The notes beneath the pieces are model-generated. The model saw only the letters and a list, made by a program, of their open reading frames with translations, was not told the DNA's origin and ran no database searches. Position numbers and translations under genes: made by a program. Source: Nocardia suismassiliense (GTDB lineage Bacteria > Actinomycetota > Actinomycetes > Mycobacteriales > Mycobacteriaceae). Taken from it: a stretch of 60,270 nt of DNA. The stretch is taken from positions 4,884,643 to 4,944,912 of the forward strand of contig NZ_LT985361.1 of the NCBI RefSeq assembly GCF_900269665.1, written 5' to 3'. Of this stretch, positions 34,218 through 43,031 are shown piece after piece (within the stretch, counting starts at the first letter, position 1; every line of letters begins with the position of its first letter).

Positions 34218-34670
34218 CTAGTCGCCCACCCCGTCGGTGCTCGACACGCCCGAGTCGGCCGTGGCAGGCGCCACGATGTTCACCATCCAGGCAATGCCGA
34301 AACGATCTCGGCACAAACCGAACTCGTCCCCCCACATCTGCTTCTCCAGCGGCACCGACACCGTGCCTGCCTCCGACAGACGGTCCCAGTAACCGTGCAA
34401 CTCGGCAGCGTCCGAACCACTGAGGCTGATCGAAATGCTGCTTCCCGGTGTGTATTCCATGCCGGGCGGGGTGTCCGCGGCCATCAACGTGAAGCCGCTC
34501 GGGGTCTCCAGGACGCCGTGCATGACCAGGTCCGCACCGGGCGCCTCCTGGTCGCTGAATTCGCTGAAGGTGCTGATGGTCAGGGTGCCGCCGAACACGT
34601 CGCGGTAGAACTCCAGAGCTGCGCGGGCCGTGTCGCCGAAAGTCAGGTACGGGTTGAGCCGGGAGGTCAT
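34218..34670 (-). CDS. VOC-superfamily PhnB-like protein
   Basis: The 150-residue protein has the glyoxalase/PhnB pattern: LNPYLTFGDTARAALEFYRDVFGG, then SISISLSGSDAAELHGYWDRLSEAG, and the closing MWGDEFGLCRDRFGIAWMVN. PhnB-like proteins are usually small dimers of unknown substrate and are not involved in phosphonate breakdown. It stands alone, 130 bp after the HdeD gene start and on the same strand. Confidence 0.87.
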   Translation of the reverse strand: MTSRLNPYLTFGDTARAALEFYRDVFGGTLTISTFSEFSDQEAPGADLVMHGVLETPSGFTLMAADTPPGMEYTPGSSISISLSGSDAAELHGYWDRLSEAGTVSVPLEKQMWGDEFGLCRDRFGIAWMVNIVAPATADSGVSSTDGVGD

Positions 34671-34842
34671 GACACGAGGTTAGTGCGCCTGCGGACAAGC
34701 GGCGATGAGTGACGCCTGACTCGCCGGGGTTTATGGCCTGACAGGGTCGGGTAGTCATCCCTAAGTGACTCTGGTCGTGTACGCCCATGTGGTGAAGCGG
34801 GTGGGTCGGGAATCGTGAGTCTCGGGTGGCTAGGAGAAGAGG

Positions 34843-35817
34843 GTGGCGGTTGTACTCGTGCTGCAGGCACGGGGCCTTGGTGATCTACTCACTGCGGTCC
34901 CGGCGCTCCGTGCGCTGCGCCGGGCAAGGCCGCACGACCACATCGCACTCGCCGCCCCGCACCGGCTGAAGCCGATCGTCGACCTGATCGCGTCGGTGGA
35001 CACGATGGTTCCCACCGCCGAACTCGGCGGCCTGCGCTGGGACGCGCCCGGCCCGCAACTCGCGGTCAACCTGCACGGGCCCACCACCGAAAGCATTGTG
35101 CAGCTGGAGAAGACGGCCCCGGGCCGGATCCTCAGCTACCGCAACCCGGCGTTCCCCGAACTGACCGGCCCCGAGTGGCAGACGGACATGCATCACGTGG
35201 ACCGCTGGTGCCACCTGCTCGAATCCGACGGGATCGTCGCGGACCGGCGCAATCTGGGTCTGGTGCCACCGGTGGCGACCACCAGCCACCGCGACTGCGT
35301 CGTGGTGCACGTCGGGGCTGGTGCGCCTGCCCGCCGCTGGCCCGCCGATCGGTTCGCCGCCGTCGTCCGGCATCTGCTCGTGCTCGGTCGCGAGGTAGTA
35401 CTGACCGGCGATGAGTACGAACGAGAGATCGCGCTGAACATCGCCGCGCGCGCCGGCCTGCCAATCAGCCGAGTTCTCGCCGGCGACCAGAACCTCATCG
35501 AACTGGCTGCGACGATCGCCGAGGCCGGGCTCGTGATCAGCGGCGACACCGGAGTCGCCCACCTGGCCACCGCGTTCGGCACACGCACCGTGCTGCTGTT
35601 CGGCCCGACGCCGCCGCGCTGGGGCGGACCACCCCCGCACCTGCTCAACCGGCACGCCGTGCTCTGGGCAGGGCAGCTCGGCGACCCATACGCCGACACG
35701 CCCGACCCCGGACTGCTGCGGATCGGTGTCACCGAGGTGATAAACGCGGTCGACAAGCAACTCAACAACGCGTCCGCTACCCAGTCCCGCCGCGCTCCTT
35801 ATCGTCGCGTCGGCTGA
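34843..35817 (+). CDS. Glycosyltransferase family 9 (heptosyltransferase-like)
   Basis: The 324-residue protein opens with VVLVLQARGLGDLLTAVPALRALRRARP, the GT9 N-terminal signature. It has a C-terminal nucleotide-sugar domain with VVHVGAGAPARRWPADRFAAVV, VVLTGDEYE, LAATIAEAGLVISGDTGVAHLATAFGTRTVLLFGPTPP. Actinobacteria lack heptose LPS, so another cell-envelope sugar is the likely donor. GGAG 8 nt before the GTG supports the start. Just downstream is a 250-bp gap with no clear gene. Confidence 0.88.
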   Translation: MAVVLVLQARGLGDLLTAVPALRALRRARPHDHIALAAPHRLKPIVDLIASVDTMVPTAELGGLRWDAPGPQLAVNLHGPTTESIVQLEKTAPGRILSYRNPAFPELTGPEWQTDMHHVDRWCHLLESDGIVADRRNLGLVPPVATTSHRDCVVVHVGAGAPARRWPADRFAAVVRHLLVLGREVVLTGDEYEREIALNIAARAGLPISRVLAGDQNLIELAATIAEAGLVISGDTGVAHLATAFGTRTVLLFGPTPPRWGGPPPHLLNRHAVLWAGQLGDPYADTPDPGLLRIGVTEVINAVDKQLNNASATQSRRAPYRRVG

Positions 35818-36065
35818 CGGCCCCAGCCGCCGCCAACAGGCCCGCACCACAACCGCATCCGCCACCCACCGTCGACTTCGCAGACCCGGTTCGTTCCCCC
35901 GCGCACACCTGCGACCCGCGGCCCGTCTCTCCCGACCACAGGCTGGCGTTCATGCGCCACCGCGCTGACGGAATTCGGTGCTGGCCGAGCAGGCCATGTC
36001 GGCCGACGTGGCGTGTCACGACGACAGCCCGGGCAGGCGTGGCCGACCCGCCGCGCAGATCGCAC

Positions 36066-36389
36066 TCAGACTCTGCCGTCGGTTCGTGCGGTCTGCAACG
36101 CGGCCGCGTAGGCGGCGAGCGCACTGGGCCAGAACTGATCGAGATAGTCGCGGGCGTCGCCGAGACCACGGGGATCGAGCGAGTACAGCCGGCGGTTACC
36201 TTCCGGACGCATCATCACCAGGCGCGCCTCGCGGAGAACACGCAGGTGCTGCGAGACCGCCGAGCTGGTCACCCCGGTGAGTTCGGCCAACTCGCCGACC
36301 GCGCGCGGAGCCTGCGGAAGCGCTTCGAAAATGGCACGGCGGGTCGGGTCGGACAGCGCCATCAGCGCACGAACTCCATTAGTCGCCAC
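36066..36389 (-). CDS. ArsR-family winged-helix regulator
   Basis: The conserved frame reads ALMALSDPTRRAIFEALPQAPRAVGELAELTGVTSSAVSQHLRVLREARLVMMRPEGNRRLYSLDP, a standard ArsR/SmtB winged helix without the usual metal-binding cysteines. The protein is about 107 residues from the GTG. A TTG 12 codons upstream is possible, but that stretch contains TTGACC and looks like promoter sequence. ArsR proteins of this PadR-like length often regulate an adjacent enzyme, yet none is on this strand. It is divergent from the M23 peptidase gene. Confidence 0.85.
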   Translation of the reverse strand: MATNGVRALMALSDPTRRAIFEALPQAPRAVGELAELTGVTSSAVSQHLRVLREARLVMMRPEGNRRLYSLDPRGLGDARDYLDQFWPSALAAYAAALQTARTDGRV

Positions 36390-36483
36390 TGAAATAGTGT
36401 GATCACCGAGCGACCATTTGGTCAACTCGGCGCCTTAGGGAATTCCCCCAGGTGAACATCGGAGGCGCGCGAGCGCGTTACAC

Positions 36484-36497
36484 ACTTGTAATACCCG
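36484..36497. promoter_or_regulatory. TTACA-N4-TGTAA dyad before the M23 peptidase
   Basis: An A/T-rich inverted repeat TTACACACTTGTAA lies about 76 bp before the M23 peptidase start in the divergent promoter region. Its regulator cannot be named from sequence. I looked for a c-di-AMP riboswitch here, as is common before wall hydrolases, and did not recognise one. Confidence 0.3.
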
Positions 36498-36572
36498 AAC
36501 TGGGCTTTTCCACCGCTGTGACGGTAACCACAGGATTGCAGAGCTCCGATTAACCTCCCGTACGTTCGTCCT

Positions 36573-37280
36573 ATGCCCGTGACCGTTCCGTTATCTTCTC
36601 GTCGGGGCGCGACCCGGACTCGACGCCACCGTGCCGCCACCCGCGCGGTGGCCGTGTCCGCGGTCGTCAGCGCCTCGCTCGGCGTGCTAGCCGCCGCCGA
36701 TCAGCACTCGACCACCACCTCCGGCCACCTGACCGCCGGAACCCTCGCCTCCGCTGACGCCGACACCGCACAGCAGGTCGCGTTCACTGCCTTCACCCCG
36801 CGTGAGGCGCAGATGCCGCAGATCGTGCCGGAGAACGTGGTGTGGGAGCAGAATCGTTTCGCCGTCGAAGCGGCCCGCCCCAAGACCGTTCGCCCGATCG
36901 CGGGCATCCTGACCTCGACCTTCGGCGAGCGCTGGGGTTCGCTGCACGCGGGCCTCGACCTGGCCGACGCGATCGGCACGCCGATCGCCGCGGTCACCGA
37001 CGGCGTGGTGATCGAGGCCGGACCGGCCAGTGGCTTCGGCATGTGGGTCCGGGTGCAGCAGGACGACGGCACCATCGGCGTCTACGGCCACGTCAACGAC
37101 ATCCTCGCCACGGTCGGCCAGCAGGTCCGCGCGGGCGACATCATCGCCACCGTCGGCAACCGCGGCTTCTCCACCGGCCCGCACCTGCACTACGAAGTGC
37201 ATCTGCCCGGCGGCCAGCCGATCGACCCGCTCCCCTGGCTGGCTGGTCGCGGCGTCGACATCCTGCGCAACACTCCCTAG
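36573..37280 (+). CDS. M23-family (LytM) peptidoglycan endopeptidase
   Basis: The 235-residue protein has an Arg-rich head with a signal-anchor (AVAVSAVVSASLGVLAAA), a spacer to about residue 105 and an M23 domain. Zinc ligands are visible in SLHAGLDLADAIGTPI (HxxxD) and GPHLHYEVH (HxH), with VYGHVNDILATVGQQVRAGDIIATVGN between. These enzymes cut peptide cross-links in the cell wall during growth or division. The gene is monocistronic, ended by a strong hairpin 45 bp downstream. Confidence 0.9.
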   Translation: MPVTVPLSSRRGATRTRRHRAATRAVAVSAVVSASLGVLAAADQHSTTTSGHLTAGTLASADADTAQQVAFTAFTPREAQMPQIVPENVVWEQNRFAVEAARPKTVRPIAGILTSTFGERWGSLHAGLDLADAIGTPIAAVTDGVVIEAGPASGFGMWVRVQQDDGTIGVYGHVNDILATVGQQVRAGDIIATVGNRGFSTGPHLHYEVHLPGGQPIDPLPWLAGRGVDILRNTP

Positions 37281-37324
37281 TCCGCCGCTCTTCGCGGGTC
37301 GATGAGGGGCTCGTGAAGGACGCA

Positions 37325-37372
37325 CGCCCCGGCCGCGTACGTATCAACGGTGATACGTGCGCGGCCGGGGCG
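37325..37372. terminator. Long two-way hairpin terminator
   Basis: Two 22-base arms beginning CGCCCCGGCCGCG pair with a single mismatch around an ACGG loop. The hairpin lies between the M23 gene and the converging molybdopterin oxidoreductase gene. It has no T-run and is an I-shaped terminator typical of high-GC actinobacteria. Confidence 0.8.
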
Positions 37373-37401
37373 TTCGTGTACCCGAGGGTGGGCCGATTGC
37401 C

Positions 37402-37634
37402 GAGTTCAGGAGATCCGGTGCCAGGTTGCCGACAGCAGGCGAATCCCGAGTTCGGGAGAGCCAGTGCCGCGTTACCGACACGCAGGCTAATCCCGAGTTC
37501 GAGAGAGCCAGTGCCGCGTTGCCAACACGCAGGCGAACCCGAGTTCGAGAGAACCAGTGCCGCGTTACCGACACGCAGGCTAATCCCGAGTTCGGGAGAG
37601 CTAGTGCCGCGTTCCGGCACGCAGCCGAATCCGA
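37402..37634. repeat. Five tandem 46/47-bp repeats
   Basis: GAGTTC recurs at 37402, 37448, 37495, 37541 and 37588, so the period alternates 46, 47, 46 and 47 bp. Each unit also carries GAGAGCCAGTGCCGCGTT and CACGCAGG. The frame shifts between units, so this is not coding. The array fills the gap between converging genes and ends 16 bp before the oxidoreductase stop. Confidence 0.9.
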
Positions 37635-37649
37635 CGCCACTCGTTGGTC

Positions 37650-39908
37650 TCAGATCTCCTCAAGTGCCTCGATGCGAGCCGGAACGTGCTTGTGCCACGG
37701 GGTTCCCGCGATGGCGTCGCGCCAGGTGACGTCGGTCAGTTCGTTGGCGGCGACGCCGGTGCGCTGAGTGCCGTCGCCATCGGGCAGGTCGAGGCCGAGG
37801 CCGTTGGGCAGCGAAGCGTGGCCGCGCTGCATGCGGTCGTTCACTTCCACGGTGGAGATGGCGGTGCCGCGACGGGTGGTGATGCGGGCGCGGTCGCCGG
37901 TGGCGAGGCCGAGGTCGGCGGCGTCGTCGGGGTTGAGCCGCAGGGAGCCGTTGGGGTCGCGGTGGCGCCAGGTGCTGTCGCGGAAGATCGTATTGGCGGT
38001 GAACGAACGCCGCTCCCCTGCGGCGAGGACGAAGGGGAATTCGGCACTGGTGTGGGTGGACGCAGTGCTGGCGAGCTCGCGCAGGGTGTGCAGTAATTCC
38101 GGTATTGCCAACGGGATTCGCTTGTCGGGGTGCGGTACGTAGTCCCAGGCGTCGGCGTAGTCGTCGACGGTGAAGGTGACCCCGGAGCGGCCTGCGAGGA
38201 TGGCGTCGAAAAGTGCGTCGGCGTCACGGTGTCCGGCGCGACGCATGGCGGCGGGGTACACCTTCGCGACGCGCTGGGCCAACCCCCACAGCACCGCCGC
38301 GGCGCGCGCATCCTCGGGCAGGGTGGGGCCGAGGGTCTCGTACAGCACATACGGCGCCACACCCGCGAGGGATTTATCGGCCGCGAGCATTGCGGCGAAC
38401 GCCCACTTGTACGGGCGGCGACCGAGTTTCGCGGCCATCCCTAGTACGGCGAGTTTCCCGGCACCGACGGTGCCGAGCCTGCGCAGCAGCCGGGCGTAGA
38501 TTTCCGGTTCGGCCAGCGTGCCCGGCAGCGGGTCGAGGACCGGTGCGCGCAGGTGAAAGGTGTTGTGCGGGAACTCGAGATTGAAGAAGGTGGCTTCCCA
38601 CTTCTCGAACTGACTGGCTGCGGGCAGCACGTAGTCGGCCTGACGCGCGGTTTCGGTGAGGGCGACGTCGAGGACTACGACCAGGTCGAGCGCTTCGAGC
38701 GCTTGCCGGAACTTGGCCGAATCGGCAAGGGAGTGGGCCGGATTGGCGGACTCGACGATCATCGCGCGGAAACGGTCCGGATGGTCGGTGAGGATCTCCT
38801 CGGCAATGGAGTTGCACGGCACCATGCCGCCGAGGATCGGTGCGCCCGTCACCGGTGTGCGTTTGATGTCGCGGCTGTATCCGGCCAGCGGTGCCATCCA
38901 CGAGTGTGGCTGCATGGCACCGGGTTTGGCGAAGTTGCCGGTGAGCAGCCAGAGCAGTTTGTTCAGATAGGAGATGAGGGTGCTGTTGGGACTCTGCTGC
39001 ACACCCAGGTCTTCATACGTGGCAACGCTGGCGGCAGTGCCGATGCGGTGCGCCGCCGCGCGTACGAGTTGCTCGGGTACGCCGCAGATTTCGGCATAGG
39101 CGGCGACATCGATGCCGGAGAATTCCCGAAGGACCGACTCGGAATCGGTGGTGTGTTCGGCGAGGAAGGCATGGTCGACGAGGTCGTCCTGCACCAGAAC
39201 GGCGAGGATCGCGGACAGGCACCAGGCGTCGGTACCCGGGCGGAGTTGCAGGTGGATGTCGGCGAGGTCGGCGGTTTCGGTGCGCACCGGATCCAGCACG
39301 ATCATGCTGCGGGCTGGGTCTTTGGCGATCTGCTGCAACACCGTCCGGGCCCGCGGGACGCCGTGCGACTGCCAGGGATTCTTACCGAGGAACACCGACA
39401 CTTCGGCGTGCTCGAAATCGCCGGTGGTGTGGCCGCCGGTGAGGTGACCGTCGACCCAGCCTTCCCCGGTTTTCTCCTGAGCCAAGGCGCTGGACCGGTA
39501 GCGGGCGCCGATCGCGCGGCGCAGCGCACCGCTGTACGCACCACCGAGGTGGTTACCCTGTCCCCCGCCGCCGTAGTAGAAGATCTTGTCGCCGCCGTAG
39601 CGGTTCTTGACCTCGATGAGACGCGTGGCGATCTCGGATATAGCCGTGTCCCAGTCGATTTCGGTGAAACTTCCGTCGGCTTCGCGGCGCAGCGGTGCGG
39701 TGAGGCGGACACCGCCGTTCTGATAGTGGTCCAGGCGTAGCGCCTTGTTGCACGTGTAGCCGGCGGACGCGACATGTTCCTTGTCGCCGCGAATCTTGGC
39801 GAAGCGGCGGTCGTCGAGCTGGATCAGCAGGCCGCAATTGTTCTCGCAGAGGATGCATGCGGTCTTGTGCCACTCCGTGTTTGCGGCGCTACCGCGAGAT
39901 GCCGTCAC
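37650..39908 (-). CDS. Molybdopterin oxidoreductase with an N-terminal 4Fe-4S site (BisC/FdhA-like)
   Basis: From the GTG after the hydratase stop, the 752-residue protein begins like its family (EWHKTACILCENNCGL). A 4Fe-4S motif is formed by Cys18, Cys21, Cys25 and Cys53. Molybdopterin domains follow (GQGNHLGGAYSGALRRAIG, FLGKNPWQSHGVPRAR, VVVLDVALTETARQADYVLPAASQFEK), and the last ~120 residues form the C-terminal cap with HRDPNGSLRLNPDDAADLGL. There is no Tat signal, so it should act in the cytoplasm. The substrate is not evident. It probably shares a transcript with the enoyl-CoA hydratase, implying oxidation of an acyl or carboxylic substrate. A frame start at 40004 would overlap the upstream gene. 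Confidence 0.87.
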   Translation of the reverse strand: MTASRGSAANTEWHKTACILCENNCGLLIQLDDRRFAKIRGDKEHVASAGYTCNKALRLDHYQNGGVRLTAPLRREADGSFTEIDWDTAISEIATRLIEVKNRYGGDKIFYYGGGGQGNHLGGAYSGALRRAIGARYRSSALAQEKTGEGWVDGHLTGGHTTGDFEHAEVSVFLGKNPWQSHGVPRARTVLQQIAKDPARSMIVLDPVRTETADLADIHLQLRPGTDAWCLSAILAVLVQDDLVDHAFLAEHTTDSESVLREFSGIDVAAYAEICGVPEQLVRAAAHRIGTAASVATYEDLGVQQSPNSTLISYLNKLLWLLTGNFAKPGAMQPHSWMAPLAGYSRDIKRTPVTGAPILGGMVPCNSIAEEILTDHPDRFRAMIVESANPAHSLADSAKFRQALEALDLVVVLDVALTETARQADYVLPAASQFEKWEATFFNLEFPHNTFHLRAPVLDPLPGTLAEPEIYARLLRRLGTVGAGKLAVLGMAAKLGRRPYKWAFAAMLAADKSLAGVAPYVLYETLGPTLPEDARAAAVLWGLAQRVAKVYPAAMRRAGHRDADALFDAILAGRSGVTFTVDDYADAWDYVPHPDKRIPLAIPELLHTLRELASTASTHTSAEFPFVLAAGERRSFTANTIFRDSTWRHRDPNGSLRLNPDDAADLGLATGDRARITTRRGTAISTVEVNDRMQRGHASLPNGLGLDLPDGDGTQRTGVAANELTDVTWRDAIAGTPWHKHVPARIEALEEI

Positions 39909-39964
39909 GTGGGCGTCTCGAGCCCGGTCGCCATCGACCTCGGGCCGGCCCGTTGCTGCCGCGG

Positions 39965-40936
39965 TCACTTGCTGACCTGATCCACGCGAGTGCCGTCCAG
40001 CCACGGTTTGAGATCGGCGAGGAACGGGGTGTCGCCGAGGCGTTCGAGGTCCTCGAGGAAGGCCGTCGTGGTGCGGCCGGCCGCGGCGGTGGTGCCCGCG
40101 GAAATGAACCCGGCCTGCTCACGGTCGAGGCCGCGAGACAGCGACTTATCGGTGCCGAAGTAGATGGCGCGCTTGGCTTCCGCGACGGCGACCGGATTGC
40201 GCGTTGCCAATCTCGCTGCGGTCACTTGGGTTTCGGCCAGCAGCTGATCTTCTGGGACCAACCGGTGCACCAGCCCTAGTCGATAGCCTTCCCGCACCGA
40301 CAGCGGTGCACCTTCGAGGGTCACCTCGATTGCCTTGGCCGCACCCAGGAGTCGGGACAGCCGCTGGGTTCCGCCGCCGCCCGGTATCAGGTTGGCCAAG
40401 GTCTCGATCTGACCGAGTTTTACGTGTTCGGCGTCGGCCGCATAACGCAGGTCACATGCCAGCGCGATCTCGTGCCCGCCGCCGAGTGCCGGGCCGTTGA
40501 TCGCGGCCAGGTACACCACGCCGGAACGATTCATCCGCAGCGTGGTCTTCTTCCAGCGATGCCCCCACACCAGGCCGACGCCGAGCCCGCCACCGAAACG
40601 CTCCGCCAGCCGGGCCGCTCCCGGTAACCGCATTGCCACATCACCGAACCGCAGGAACGGGGCGGCGACTCGCGCGGGGACGAACGGATGCGGCAGTTCG
40701 ATCATGCCGGTCAGCGCGCGTGGGTCGGCGTGGGTGAGGAACCGGCCGGGCAGCCCGCCGGTGAGCACGACCGCGCCTACCGTGTCGTCGGCATCCACCG
40801 CCGCGGTCAGCAGGTCCAGATCGCGCACGAATTCGGGAGTGGCGAAGTTGAGCGGCGGCGCGACGACCCGCGCCGTCAGCACCCGCCCGTCTCGGATCAG
40901 TTCGATGGTCTCCAGCTGGAGATCGGCGGCGGACAT
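39965..40936 (-). CDS. Enoyl-CoA hydratase/isomerase-family protein
   Basis: The 323-residue crotonase-fold protein has VYLAAINGPALGGGHEIALACDLRYAADAEHVKLGQIETLANLIPGGGGTQRLSRLLG, including the oxyanion glycines. The catalytic-Glu region reads GQIETLANLIPGGG. It is longer than typical hydratases (~260) through an N-terminal extension and a helical insert (VPARVAAPFLRFGDVAMRLPGAARLAERFGGG). GAAGGAG before the ATG is strong. It is the first gene of an operon with the molybdopterin oxidoreductase, behind a TetR-type operator. Confidence 0.88.
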   Translation of the reverse strand: MSAADLQLETIELIRDGRVLTARVVAPPLNFATPEFVRDLDLLTAAVDADDTVGAVVLTGGLPGRFLTHADPRALTGMIELPHPFVPARVAAPFLRFGDVAMRLPGAARLAERFGGGLGVGLVWGHRWKKTTLRMNRSGVVYLAAINGPALGGGHEIALACDLRYAADAEHVKLGQIETLANLIPGGGGTQRLSRLLGAAKAIEVTLEGAPLSVREGYRLGLVHRLVPEDQLLAETQVTAARLATRNPVAVAEAKRAIYFGTDKSLSRGLDREQAGFISAGTTAAAGRTTTAFLEDLERLGDTPFLADLKPWLDGTRVDQVSK

Positions 40937-41019
40937 CGGCGGCTCCTTCGATGCACATGGCAACGGCCGGACCACGAGAATGCGGCAACGCAAACCCGGT
41001 TCACCCGAACCCGTTCTGA

Positions 41020-41049
41020 TTATGGTGTCCACCATAATAGGTGTGTCAA
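41020..41049 (-). promoter_or_regulatory. Promoter with TetR-type operator before the hydratase operon
   Basis: In gene direction TTGACA is followed after 19 bp by CATAAT. The palindrome TTATGG-N6-CCATAA (41020-41037, extended by one pair on each side) covers the spacer and the -10. The identical half-sites stand before the TetR gene at 41948, so the same repressor should bind both. Confidence 0.75.
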
Positions 41050-41299
41050 GGGGTACCACCCAGCGCGGCAACAAGTATCGGTGCGGTACGAGCGATCGGT
41101 GTTTGCTCGGCCCCGCTCACGCGGGAAGGCGATTTCTCGCTGTGCATGCCGAACGCGGCGGCTTAACCGGTTGGCGCGGGAGCCGCGATAGGCGACGAAC
41201 CACGTCGCAAGACGGAGCCACGCGGTGGACGCCCGTGGCACCCACAGAATCCGAACAGGACGCGTGACGTTGATGTCGCCCGAATGGGGCGCGATGACG

Positions 41300-41938
41300 T
41301 TACTGCTGCGAACCAGATTCCGCCGTGCCGGTAGCTGTGGGGAGCAGGTCGCGCAGCTCGGCAACGACGTCGTCGAGCGGTGTGATGTCGCGCTGGGCTC
41401 GGCACAGCGCGATAGCGCCCTCGAAGGCGGCGACGGTGAGGGTGGCCAGGCGGCGCGCGCGGGCTTCCGAAACCCCTTCGCGGACAAGCACGTCGGCCAG
41501 CGACGTTTGCCAGCGCGCGAAGGTCTCGGCTGCGGAACGAGCGAATTCCGGTGCGTCGTCGTTGGTTTCGACCGCGACCGCGAAAATCGGACAGCCGGCG
41601 CGGAACTCGCTGTCGACCAAGGTTCGCCGCCACATCGCGCCGAACTGGTCGAGCGCCGTCACCGAGTCGTTGTCGCGGGTCAGCCGCTCGATGAACTCGG
41701 ACATGATGGTCCCCGCCGTCACGACCGCTTCGTTGACCAGCTCCGTGCGCCCGCCGGGAAAGTGGTGATACACCGAGCCGCGCGGCGCCCCGGTGCTGCT
41801 GAGCACCCGATCCACACTCGTAGCGCTGGCACCGTGCACCCGCAACGACTCCACCGCGCCCTCGATCATGCGCCGCCGCGCATCACCCGGCCGCGGGCGT
41901 ACAGATCCGTCACTACGCGCTCGGCGTGTCCCTGCCAT
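41300..41938 (-). CDS. TetR/AcrR-family repressor of the hydratase-molybdoenzyme operon
   Basis: The 212-residue protein has an N-terminal TetR domain (RRRMIEGAVESLRVHGASATSVDRVLSSTGAPRGSVYHHFPGGRTELVNEAV) and a C-terminal domain like the LmrA/YxaF group (GCPIFAVAVE, FARWQTSLADVLVREGVSEARARRLATLTVAAFEGAIALCRA). TAACAT lies 6 nt before the ATG, so it is probably leaderless, and the operator TTATGG-N6-CCATAA overlaps that -10. The same operator before the hydratase gene identifies the target. The 260-bp gap between the two transcription units shows no gene. Confidence 0.9.
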   Translation of the reverse strand: MAGTRRARSDGSVRPRPGDARRRMIEGAVESLRVHGASATSVDRVLSSTGAPRGSVYHHFPGGRTELVNEAVVTAGTIMSEFIERLTRDNDSVTALDQFGAMWRRTLVDSEFRAGCPIFAVAVETNDDAPEFARSAAETFARWQTSLADVLVREGVSEARARRLATLTVAAFEGAIALCRAQRDITPLDDVVAELRDLLPTATGTAESGSQQ

Positions 41939-41944
41939 ACCGCC

Positions 41945-41965
41945 ATGTTATGGGATGTGCCATAA
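41945..41965 (-). promoter_or_regulatory. TetR autoregulatory operator and -10
   Basis: TTATGG-GATGTG-CCATAA (41948-41965) shares both half-sites with the operator at 41020 but has a different centre. In gene direction the -10 TAACAT (41945-41950) overlaps its edge. This implies autorepression. Confidence 0.75.
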
Positions 41966-42003
41966 AGGTGACGCGGCATGGGTCGAGTGATCGCTCACGA
42001 AAC

Positions 42004-42906
42004 TCACGTCGTCCGGTGGCCGACCCGAGTCGCATGGAAGTCGAGAAAGGCGGACAGGGTGTCGGCCGGCGCTTCGACCTGGGGATAGTGGCCGACCTTC
42101 GGCAACTCGATCACGTCGGGATTCGGGATCAGTTCGCGATACCGGCGAGCCATGTGCGCCCCGGAGACCGGATCGAGCAGACCGTCGATAAGGCGCAGCG
42201 GCACCACGGTGTCGCGCAGGGCACCGACCCAGCGCTCGCGATTCTTGCGACGTTCACCCATGTACCGAATCAGCTTGTGGCCGTTGCGTTTACCGCGCTT
42301 ACCACACCACAACGTCCAGAACTGTTCCAGCTCTTCGCGCGTCGGCTTGGTATCGGGGCCGAAGACGGCGGACAGGCTCGCAGTGTAGGCGCGCTCACTG
42401 GCCAGGAAGCTGAACACCGGTCCGAGCGGACTCGCCAGCAGGCGCTGCACCAACCGAGCCCGGTGCGTCTCGGGGAACAATCCACCATTGAGCAGGCACA
42501 CCGACTCGATCACCAGCGACTCATCCCCTGCGGCGCGACGCTCGGCATCACGGGCGAGCAATTCCTGAGCGACGGTATCCCCGTAGTCGTGAGCCAAGAT
42601 GTGGACCCGGCCGACGCCCTGCTCCCGCAGTAGATTCTCGTGAATGTCGGCCTGATCGGCGATCGAATACTGATAATTGCGCGGCTTCGCCGACCAGCCG
42701 AAACCGATCATGTCCGGCGCGAGCACCCGAGCAAACCGCTCGCACAGGCCCGGCCAGACGAGGTGCCAGTCCCAGGACGCGGTCGGGAATCCGTGGATGC
42801 AGAGCAGTGTGCCGTCGGCGCCACCGCCGTCGTCGCGATAGAAGATCTGGTGGCCGCGGTGGGTGAACCGCCTGCCGTTCGCCCGCCAGGACGCAAACTC
42901 CTCCAT
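42004..42906 (-). CDS. Alpha/beta hydrolase with Asp nucleophile (epoxide hydrolase/dehalogenase-like)
   Basis: The 300-residue protein has LLCIHGFPTASWDWHLVWPGL, LAPDMIGFGWSAKP and the nucleophile elbow ILAHDYGDTVAQELLAR, where Asp replaces the usual Ser. IDGLLDPVSGAHMARRYRELIP supplies the acid region and VGHYPQVEAPADTLSAFLDFH the catalytic His. This pattern is shared by epoxide hydrolases and MEST-like hydrolases, and the substrate is open. AAGGAGG 6 nt before the ATG is an ideal site. It is convergent with nothing and lies next to the TetR gene on the same strand without sharing its operator. Confidence 0.83.
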   Translation of the reverse strand: MEEFASWRANGRRFTHRGHQIFYRDDGGGADGTLLCIHGFPTASWDWHLVWPGLCERFARVLAPDMIGFGWSAKPRNYQYSIADQADIHENLLREQGVGRVHILAHDYGDTVAQELLARDAERRAAGDESLVIESVCLLNGGLFPETHRARLVQRLLASPLGPVFSFLASERAYTASLSAVFGPDTKPTREELEQFWTLWCGKRGKRNGHKLIRYMGERRKNRERWVGALRDTVVPLRLIDGLLDPVSGAHMARRYRELIPNPDVIELPKVGHYPQVEAPADTLSAFLDFHATRVGHRTT

Positions 42907-43031
42907 GCCTACCTCCTTGTCGCCGACAAGCATGGCCCCTGAACCCCTCCGGCACAGGAAATCCGTCGACAGCGGACGTGTCATGTACCGCGGGCAGAGT
43001 TGCCGGAGATGCGCTCTGCGAGAATGCCACG

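Noticed and set aside
36430..36572. c-di-AMP (ydaO-type) riboswitch before the M23 peptidase
   Set aside because: Such switches often precede wall hydrolases in actinobacteria, but the conserved core motifs are not recognisable in this leader.
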